From contig NZ_JAGNYF010000007.1 in assembly GCF_017985075.1 (NCBI RefSeq), positions 1-60,047 of the forward strand: a stretch of 60,047 nucleotides of DNA, written 5' to 3'. Under the pieces are notes generated by a model. The model did not search any database, was not told where the DNA came from, and was given only the letters and a program-made list of their open reading frames with translations. Below, piece after piece: positions 55,001-60,047 of the stretch. Position 1 is the stretch's first letter; each line of letters begins with the position of its first letter. Both the position numbers and the translations under genes were made by a program. Source of the stretch: Flavobacterium sp. GTDB taxonomy: Bacteria; Bacteroidota; Bacteroidia; Flavobacteriales; Flavobacteriaceae.

Positions 55001-56611
55001 TATGGAATTACAGTATATCAAGAGCAAGTAATGCTTTTGTCTCAATCTTTAGCCGGTTTTACTAAAGGTGATGCCGACGTACTTCGTAAAGCAATGGGTA
55101 AAAAAGACAAGCCCGTCTTGGATAAAATGAAGCCTAAATTCATCGCGCAAGCAGAAGAAAAAGGACACAACGCTAAAATATTAGAGAAAATTTGGAAAGA
55201 CTGGGAAGCATTTGCAAGTTATGCATTCAATAAATCGCACTCTACTTGTTATGCTTGGATTGCTTATCAAACTGCCTATTTAAAAGCACATTATCCTGCA
55301 GAATATATGGCGGCTGTGCTTTCAAACAATATGAACGATATCAAATCGGTTTCCTTTTTTATGGAAGAATGCAAGCGAATGGGCTTAGAGGTTTTAGGTC
55401 CAGATGTCAATGAATCATTCTATAAGTTTACCGTAAACGATAATAATGCTATTCGCTTCGGAATGGGAGCAATTAAAGGCGTTGGAGAAAACGCAGTAAA
55501 AACAATAGTTGAAGTGCGAAAAGAAGGCCGTTTTAAGTCTATTTTTGATTTAGCAAAGCGAATAGATTTGCGTGCGGCAAATAAAAAAGCATTCGAAAAT
55601 TTAGCCTTAGCAGGTGGTTTTGATGAGTTTGGAGATACACATCGGGCTCAGTATTTCCATACGGATGGGGATAATAGTTCCTTTTTGGAAAAAGCCATTC
55701 GTTTTGGAGCGAAGTTTCAAGAAAACGAAAACTCTTCTCAAGTAAGTTTGTTTGGTGATGCATCCGACGTGCAAATTGCCGAACCAATTGTGCCGCCTTG
55801 TGAAGAATGGAATACCTTAGAAAAATTATCTCGTGAAAAAGAAGTTGTAGGAATTTATATTTCAGGGCATCCATTGGACGATTATAAATTTGAAATGAAA
55901 TATTTCTGCAATACCAAGTTGCAAGCATTACATAATTTAGAGCCTTTAGTTGGTAAAAATTTATCATTTGGAGGAATTGTGTCCAATGTGCAACATCGTA
56001 CCACGCAACAAAATAAAGGTTGGGCAACGTTTAATATTGAAGGGTACGAAGAAAGTTTTGAATTCCGAATTTTTAATGAGGAATACCTAAAATTCCGCCA
56101 TTATTTGGTTGCAAATCAGTTTGTATTCGTTAAAATTTTCGTGAAAGAAGGCTGGACAAATAAAGATACCGGAAAAAAATCAGAGCCAAGAATTAATTTT
56201 TCACATCTTCAGAGTTTACAAGATGTTTTGCCTGATTTTGCAAAAAAATTAACCATTCAGTTGCCTGTTGAAGAGTTAAAAGAACAATTAATTTCGAAAT
56301 TAAACGAACTTTTCTCCATTCATCAAGGGGATTTTAATGTAACATTTGAATTGTTAGAATTAGAAAAAGTGAAACGATTTGTTAAGCGAGAAATTGAAAT
56401 TGATGACGAAATTCAAGAAGAAAATCTCATTGAAATAGAGGATGAGGTAGAAAATAACGCTGAAATTATAATAGAAAATCAAATGGAAGAAATTGAAGAA
56501 ACTATTATAAAAAACAAGTTAGAAATGCCAAGTAGAAAACTAAAAATTAATATTTCTAAAGATTTGTTGGAAGGATTGGAAAAAATGCAAGTCAATTTTA
56601 AATTGAATTAG
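52085..56611 (+). CDS. dnaE: DNA polymerase III subunit alpha with N-terminal DnaQ-like exonuclease domain
   Basis: Replicative polymerase. The 1508-residue protein joins an N-terminal DEDD exonuclease domain (about 1-200: FDTETTGLP with Asp and Glu, GQNVGFDVNIMG, HNATADVEATTRCF) to a DnaE chain. PHP domain from about residue 259 (FAHLHNHSQFSVLQ), palm with VGPGRGSAAGSVVAYCLWIT and the catalytic PDIDIDF, then the finger segment NKSHSTCYAWIAYQTAYLKA, OB region, and an acidic C-terminal stretch (EIEIDDEIQEEN). Editing exonuclease and polymerase are thus on one chain. Monocistronic. Longer than the roughly 1160 residues of E. coli DnaE because of the extra N-terminal domain. Confidence 0.96.
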   Translation: MYLIFDTETTGLPKSWSAPITDTNNWPRCVQIAWQLHDDMGNLIEHQDYLIKPEGYNIPFDAERIHGISTELANQEGFGLSEILEKFNIALSQAKYIVGQNVGFDVNIMGCEFHRFGIATDLAKMPILDTCTETTALLLKLPGGRGGKFKLPTLTELHEYLFQEKFAEAHNATADVEATTRCFLELVKRGNFNSNELPVSEAYYIAFKTNNPDVKPIGLKHVNLKQASATLREKLQQQLPKDIEILPENLEDISDVAFAHLHNHSQFSVLQSTISIPKLIENTIKQKMPAVALTDIGNMMGAFQFVSGILNHNKSAEAKNKELVEAGEQPTETVIKPIVGCEFFVCNNHKDKSNKDNGYQVVFLAKNKKGYHNLAKLSSKAYTDGFYYVPRIDKELIKLYKEELIVLTGSLYGEVPNKILNVGENQAEEALLWWKEQFGDDLYIELMNHNQEDEKAVNTTLIQFSKKHNVKLIATNNTFYINKEDANAHDILLCVKEGEKQATPIGRGRGYRFGLPNQEYYFKSTNDMKSLFPQTPEAISNVQEIVDKIEIYSLSRDVLLPKFDIPNEFQVPEDIDDKGVRGENAYLRYLTYEGAKKRYGEITNEIRERIDFELLTISNSGYPGYFLIVQDFIAEARKMDVSVGPGRGSAAGSVVAYCLWITNIDPLLYNLLFERFLNPDRVSMPDIDIDFDDEGRGRVMDYVIKKYGSNQVAQIITYGKMATKSAIRDTARVLDLPLFEADRIAKLIPAMMPGKWNLARFLSEKEEDVKKAVRSDEFDRVKELIEIANQGELSGETIQQAKILEGSLRNTGIHACGVIITPDDITNFVPVTTAKDSDLYVTQFDNAVAESAGLLKMDFLGLKTLTLIKDTVKLVKYKRNIDLDPDTFPIDDKKTYELFQRGETVGIFQYESPGMQKYLKDLKPTVFGDLIAMNALYRPGPLEYIPSFVRRKNGLEPIAYDLDACEEYLAETYGITVYQEQVMLLSQSLAGFTKGDADVLRKAMGKKDKPVLDKMKPKFIAQAEEKGHNAKILEKIWKDWEAFASYAFNKSHSTCYAWIAYQTAYLKAHYPAEYMAAVLSNNMNDIKSVSFFMEECKRMGLEVLGPDVNESFYKFTVNDNNAIRFGMGAIKGVGENAVKTIVEVRKEGRFKSIFDLAKRIDLRAANKKAFENLALAGGFDEFGDTHRAQYFHTDGDNSSFLEKAIRFGAKFQENENSSQVSLFGDASDVQIAEPIVPPCEEWNTLEKLSREKEVVGIYISGHPLDDYKFEMKYFCNTKLQALHNLEPLVGKNLSFGGIVSNVQHRTTQQNKGWATFNIEGYEESFEFRIFNEEYLKFRHYLVANQFVFVKIFVKEGWTNKDTGKKSEPRINFSHLQSLQDVLPDFAKKLTIQLPVEELKEQLISKLNELFSIHQGDFNVTFELLELEKVKRFVKREIEIDDEIQEENLIEIEDEVENNAEIIIENQMEEIEETIIKNKLEMPSRKLKINISKDLLEGLEKMQVNFKLN

Positions 56612-56663
56612 ATTTTTGGTAAAATTAAATTCAAATTTTGTAATTTACTTAACATATTTTGTA

Positions 56664-56678
56664 GTTGTGCGATATATT
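56664..56678. repeat. 5' end repeat of the metallopeptidase cassette
   Basis: GTTGTGCGATATATT. The first ten bases are the exact complement of 58091-58100 and the match extends to 14 of 15 bases with 58086-58100. In an integron cassette this would be the 5' TTRRRY-type end complementary to the R'' box at the 3' end. Confidence 0.65.
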
Positions 56679-56697
56679 ACCAAAAAACCGAAACAGA

Positions 56698-58083
56698 ATG
56701 AAAAACAGAATTTTAACTTTTATCTTTTGTGTCATTTCAAGTTTGACATTTGCCCAAAAACCAACTTTTGAAATAAAATATTCGGAACAATTAGCCGTTT
56801 TTGTTTTTATTCAAAACTTATCTGAAAACTATCCTGAAAATGTTTTTAAAACTGAATTTAACAAATCAATATACAATACAGAAAAGTATAAAAACTTAAT
56901 CACAAAATTTGATAAACTGTCAATCGATTATAGTTATGAATTTGAAGAGTTTCCAAACGGCTCAAAAATTCCTATGCAAACTAGAGATATTTTGAAAAAA
57001 AACTTAATCGAAACCGAAAACCTAAAAGATTTTAAACTCCGTTCAATAGGAATTGTTACTAACAAAACTTTGAACGAACTAACTGAAATAATTACAGAGT
57101 TCAAACCAATATATAACGAACTAATTTATGACCCAAATAAAGAAAAGTTTGAACAACAAATTTTAGATATTTCAAAATATTCTATCGAAAACAAAATAGA
57201 AAACTATTTTGAAACTGGTTTAGTTTTTTATAATTCGAGTTGGGATAATTCAATTCCCTTTAAAATCGCATTCTATCCATTACCATACTCTCAAGGATTT
57301 ACAGCTCAAGCATTCTACAACAATTTTATAAGTGCAATTCAAACAAACTTAAAAGATTATAAAGATTTATTTAGTGTTATGCTACACGAAATTTTTCACA
57401 TTATTTATAATGAACAATCGCTTGAAGTAAAAACTGAAATTGATAAAAACTTCAATGAAAACAAATCAAAATCAAGTAATTATGCCTACCAACTTTTGAA
57501 CGAAGTTTTAGCAACTTCATTAGGAAATGGTTATGTATTTGAAAAACTTGACGGGAAAATAGATGCAGGTGAATGGTATAATCGAAAATATATTAATTTA
57601 ATGGCGAAACAAATTTATCCATTAGTAAATGAGTATATCTCTCAAAGAAAACCAATTGACAAAAATTTTATTGATAATTACATCAAACAATATGAAGAGA
57701 ATTTTCCTAATTGGATAAATGAACTTGATAACATTATGGCTTACAGGTATGTAATTTCTGAAGATGAAAAATATTTTGACATTATTGACCAAAAATATCG
57801 TTATTGTTCAAGTGCAAATTATGAAACTGAAATTACTGAAAGTTCAATTGAAAAAATGAAAAAAACATCGCTAACAAAATTGATAATTATATCAAAAAAT
57901 AACAAAGAAAAATTAAATCTAATAAAGAAAGAATTTAAAGAACTTAATAATTGGAAATTCAATTCAGAAAATGACTTCAATTATAAAATTCTTTTAGAAG
58001 ACAAAAGTCAATTAATTATTGTAAACCAAAAGAAATCAAAAGCAGAAATCTTAATCAAAAAACTGGAAACAGAAAATAAATAA
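56698..58083 (+). CDS. Exported HExxH metallopeptidase-like protein, hypothetical
   Basis: A 461-residue protein. Start at ATG 56698, because MKNRILTFIFCVISSLTFAQ is a signal peptide; the longer frame begins within the cassette end. H230-E231-I-F-H234 (MLHEIFHIIYNE) is a zinc-binding HExxH motif and E269 in LLNEVLATSLGNG is placed well for the third ligand of a gluzincin. The N-terminal half is helical with no other recognised motif, and the C-terminal quarter is Lys/Glu-rich. No family is recognised. It stands alone and is flanked by complementary 10-base ends with a long palindrome downstream, suggesting acquisition as a mobile cassette. Confidence 0.7.
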   Translation: MKNRILTFIFCVISSLTFAQKPTFEIKYSEQLAVFVFIQNLSENYPENVFKTEFNKSIYNTEKYKNLITKFDKLSIDYSYEFEEFPNGSKIPMQTRDILKKNLIETENLKDFKLRSIGIVTNKTLNELTEIITEFKPIYNELIYDPNKEKFEQQILDISKYSIENKIENYFETGLVFYNSSWDNSIPFKIAFYPLPYSQGFTAQAFYNNFISAIQTNLKDYKDLFSVMLHEIFHIIYNEQSLEVKTEIDKNFNENKSKSSNYAYQLLNEVLATSLGNGYVFEKLDGKIDAGEWYNRKYINLMAKQIYPLVNEYISQRKPIDKNFIDNYIKQYEENFPNWINELDNIMAYRYVISEDEKYFDIIDQKYRYCSSANYETEITESSIEKMKKTSLTKLIIISKNNKEKLNLIKKEFKELNNWKFNSENDFNYKILLEDKSQLIIVNQKKSKAEILIKKLETENK

Positions 58084-58090
58084 AAAATAC

Positions 58091-58226
58091 ATCGCACAAC
58101 AGCCGTTTGGCAAAATGGCGGGTTCAGTGCTAAATTGAACGTACAGAATTCTAATAAACATTAGTGCTAAATTGAAAGTAAGTGCTTCTAAATCCGCCAC
58201 TTCGCCAAGCTTCAAAACGTTAATAA
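58091..58226. repeat. attC-like imperfect palindrome downstream of the metallopeptidase gene
   Basis: ATCGCACAAC (58091-58100) begins the element. GCCGTTTGGCAAAATGGCGG (58102-58121) matches the complement of 58194-58213 at 15 of 20 positions, giving a long stem with bulges, and GTTAATAA (58219-58226) ends it. AGTGCTAAATTGAA is repeated exactly inside at 58126-58139 and 58163-58176. The 136-base size and layout resemble an integron attC site. Confidence 0.6.
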
Positions 58227-58258
58227 TGCTCAAATTTGCTTTTTAACTTATACGACTT

Positions 58259-58831
58259 ATGAAAAAAATACTATTTATTTTGCTGTCTTTTACGGGAATC
58301 AGTTTTGCTCAAATTGCTGAAACTTCTGACGCAATATCGCCATTATTAATTGGAGAAAAAATTCCAAAACAAAATTTAATGTCTGTTGATAATCAGTTGG
58401 TTTCAACTTCAGAAATATTTAATAAAAAAACAGTTTTAATACTTTATCGAGGGGGTTGGTGCCCGTATTGTAACGCACAACTTATGGATATGCAAGAAAT
58501 TGAAAGTCAAATTATTGAATTGGGCTACCAAATTGTAGCTATTAGTCCAGATTCGCCAAAGTTTTTAAAAGAAACTACAACAGAAGATAAATTAAATTAT
58601 CAATTATTTTCCGATAATGATGGAGCGTTTTCTCAGGCGTTAGGGGTTGCTTTTAAAAGGGAAAAACCAAAATTAGAAAAATATTCTGAAGGCAAAAATC
58701 CAGGTTTTTTGCCTGTTCCAACCGTTTATGTTCTTAATGAAAACGCAGAAATAGAATTTATGTATATCAATCCAAATTACACAAAAAGATTAAAAGGCGA
58801 TTTGTTGCTTGCAGTGTTAAAAAACCTATAA
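58259..58831 (+). CDS. Exported peroxiredoxin-like protein (AhpC/TSA fold)
   Basis: A 190-residue thiol peroxidase candidate. MKKILFILLSFTGISFAQ is a signal peptide. The thioredoxin-fold core has ILYRGGWCPYCNAQLMDMQE with a CxxC pair, unlike the single peroxidatic Cys of typical AhpC but usual for the peroxiredoxin-like group, and VPTVYVLNENAEIEF near the C-terminus. Probably periplasmic and reduces peroxides or protein disulfides. Begins 32 bases after the end of the attC-like element. Confidence 0.88.
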   Translation: MKKILFILLSFTGISFAQIAETSDAISPLLIGEKIPKQNLMSVDNQLVSTSEIFNKKTVLILYRGGWCPYCNAQLMDMQEIESQIIELGYQIVAISPDSPKFLKETTTEDKLNYQLFSDNDGAFSQALGVAFKREKPKLEKYSEGKNPGFLPVPTVYVLNENAEIEFMYINPNYTKRLKGDLLLAVLKNL

Positions 58832-58899
58832 ATTGATTTTACTAATCTTTAAATAGGTAAAAGAAATCATAATTTTTTTCAAAGCTTAAATATATTTTC

Positions 58900-58907
58900 T
58901 ACTTTCG
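58900..58907 (+). promoter_or_regulatory. Possible -7 element for trxA
   Basis: TACTTTCG, one base off TAnnTTTG, followed by CAG and 41 bases before the trxA ATG. Partial support. Confidence 0.4.
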
Positions 58908-58948
58908 CAGTATAATAATTACAGTATAAAAAAAATAAATATAAAAAT

Positions 58949-59266
58949 ATGGCATTAGCAATTACAGATGCTACTTTTGAGGAAGTAGTATTAAAATCAG
59001 ACAAACCAGTAGTAGTAGATTTTTGGGCAGCTTGGTGTGGACCTTGCAGAATGGTTGGGCCAGTTATTGATGAAGTAGCTACAGAATATGAAGGAAAAGC
59101 ACTAGTTGGTAAAGTAGATGTTGATGCAAATCAAGAATTTGCTGCAAAATATGGTGTAAGAAATATTCCAACAGTATTGGTGTTTCAAAACGGAGAAGTA
59201 GTTGGAAGACAAGTAGGAGTAGCTCCTAAAAAAACCTATACTGACGCAATTGACGCATTGCTATAA
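58949..59266 (+). CDS. trxA: Thioredoxin
   Basis: A 105-residue cytoplasmic thioredoxin that keeps protein thiols reduced with thioredoxin reductase. It has the classical VDFWAAWCGPCRMVGPVID with the CGPC redox pair and the cis-proline in RNIPTVLVFQNGE. No signal peptide. Normal length. It lies 117 bases after the peroxiredoxin-like gene and ends at a terminator. Confidence 0.97.
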   Translation: MALAITDATFEEVVLKSDKPVVVDFWAAWCGPCRMVGPVIDEVATEYEGKALVGKVDVDANQEFAAKYGVRNIPTVLVFQNGEVVGRQVGVAPKKTYTDAIDALL

Positions 59267-59288
59267 GTGATAAAATAAATTTATTAGT

Positions 59289-59320
59289 AAAGGTTCAACG
59301 GAGGTTGAGCCTTTTTTTTA
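59289..59320 (+). terminator. Intrinsic terminator after trxA
   Basis: AAGGTTCAAC (59290-59299) pairs with GTTGAGCCTT (59304-59313), 10 pairs with one G-U, around a 4-base loop, followed by a T run. Confidence 0.88.
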
Positions 59321-59368
59321 CCCATAAATTTCCATAAAGAATTTAAAATCTTTTCATATATTTACGAT

Positions 59369-60047
59369 ATGAATTTAGAATCGCAACTCGAAAAAATATC
59401 CCAATTTAAAAATTTAGAACTTTTGGCTAATCAAATAGTTGAAGGCTTTATTTCTGGAATGCATAAAAGTCCATTTCATGGCTTTTCCGCCGAATTTGCT
59501 GAGCATAAAATTTATAATCAGGGCGAAAGCACCAAACATATAGATTGGAAGTTGTTTGCCAAAACAGACCGATTATATACGAAAAAGTATGAAGAAGAAA
59601 CCAATTTACGATGTCATTTAATTATCGATAATTCTTCATCGATGCATTATCCAAAATTAAAATCGAATCAAAATTTTTCCGAAAATAAAATAGGATTTTC
59701 AATTTTAGCAGCGGCTGTTTTGATGAATTTATTAAAGAAACAGCGCGATGCAGTAGGAGTTTCTGTATATTCTGATACGTATGAATATTATGCATCAGAA
59801 AAAGGAAGTGAACGCCATCACAGAATGATTTTAAATCAGTTTGAAAACATATTAAACGACTCAAAAGAATCTAAAAAAACAGATACGATTACATTTCTCC
59901 ATCAAATTGCAGAAAAAGTACATCGTCGTTCGATGATTATTTTGTTTACAGATATGTTTATCGACGAAGATAATGAAAAACTATTTAGTGCTTTGCAGCA
60001 TTTAAAGCATAATAAACATAAGGTGGTTTTGTTTCACATTTTTGATA
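59369..60047 (+). CDS. DUF58 domain protein (5' part; runs off the window)
   Basis: ATG at 59369 opens a frame of 226 codons that continues past the window end. It begins MNLESQLEKISQFKNLELLA and includes YNQGESTKHIDWKLFAKTDR, the DUF58 signature, then HLIIDNSSSMHY, a VWA-like metal-binding DxSxS segment. DUF58 proteins commonly lie beside MoxR ATPases and BatA/B-type VWA proteins in aerotolerance-type clusters, which would be expected just beyond the window. It is in a new transcription unit after trxA. Confidence 0.85.
   Translation, partial: MNLESQLEKISQFKNLELLANQIVEGFISGMHKSPFHGFSAEFAEHKIYNQGESTKHIDWKLFAKTDRLYTKKYEEETNLRCHLIIDNSSSMHYPKLKSNQNFSENKIGFSILAAAVLMNLLKKQRDAVGVSVYSDTYEYYASEKGSERHHRMILNQFENILNDSKESKKTDTITFLHQIAEKVHRRSMIILFTDMFIDEDNEKLFSALQHLKHNKHKVVLFHIFD

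Noticed and set aside
55539-56027. A 162-residue minus-strand ORF inside dnaE
   Set aside because: Antisense to conserved polymerase sequence, with no recognisable protein features.

Overview
The window is a stretch of a low-GC Bacteroidota chromosome, almost certainly a Flavobacteriaceae member close to Flavobacterium. This rests on the AT-rich sequence, the near absence of Shine-Dalgarno sequences, promoters of the TTG-N19-21-TAnnTTTG type, a type IX secretion (T9SS) C-terminal sorting domain, DUF4270 and DUF6252 lipoproteins, a TonB-dependent receptor, a DnaE with an N-terminal exonuclease, and a mevalonate pathway. No rRNA, tRNA, CRISPR array, transposase or prophage gene was seen. No gene-free gap exceeds 300 bases. 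The largest (4064-4303, 7748-8008, 39991-40241) hold terminators, promoters or plain AT-rich spacer.

Layout. 1-4063: end of a stand-alone glycogen-synthase-like GT5 domain, a DUF4270 lipoprotein and glmS. 4304-7747: a large secreted T9SS protein, with an identical 33-base terminator hairpin on each side. 8009-9877: atpD-atpC. 9948-15132: a biotin cluster (bioF, a DUF2007 protein, bioD, bioA, a ketoacyl synthase) interrupted by a GxxExxY gene enclosed in 34-base inverted repeats. 15171-28041 (minus): a complete 14-gene complex I operon nuoA to nuoN, with a short NuoG. 28219-30246 (minus): a cold-shock protein and aspS. 30382-37282: a TlpA-like thioredoxin, asd, a small His/Cys membrane protein, a TonB-dependent receptor and a prolyl oligopeptidase. 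37320-42665 (mostly minus): SDR, mtgA, an FAD oxidoreductase, an orphan small membrane ORF, DedA and a dicarboxylate/glutamate symporter. 42750-46487: an S9 peptidase, an HI0933-like flavoprotein and convergent TspO. 46579-51122: isoprenoid genes mvaD, mevalonate kinase-like and a UbiA prenyltransferase, with a toxin-antitoxin pair between the first two, then a pseudouridine synthase. 51219-56611: a DUF6252 lipoprotein and dnaE. 56698-58083: a lone secreted metallopeptidase-like gene in what looks like a mobile cassette. 58259-60047: a peroxiredoxin-like protein, trxA and the start of a DUF58 gene.

Most of the window is conserved core metabolism: respiration (nuo, atpDC), biotin, cell-wall precursors (glmS, asd, mtgA), isoprenoids and replication. 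The unusual material sits at a few insertion points. The two best are the metallopeptidase unit at 56664-58226, whose ends and 3' palindrome resemble an integron cassette with an attC-like site but with no integrase in view, and the GxxExxY gene within near-perfect inverted repeats in the biotin operon. A related repeat without a gene lies at 32833-32891. Several operon spacers (atpD-atpC, nuoE-nuoD, bioD-bioA) also carry AT-rich inverted repeats. All functional calls are from reading motifs; no database search was run.
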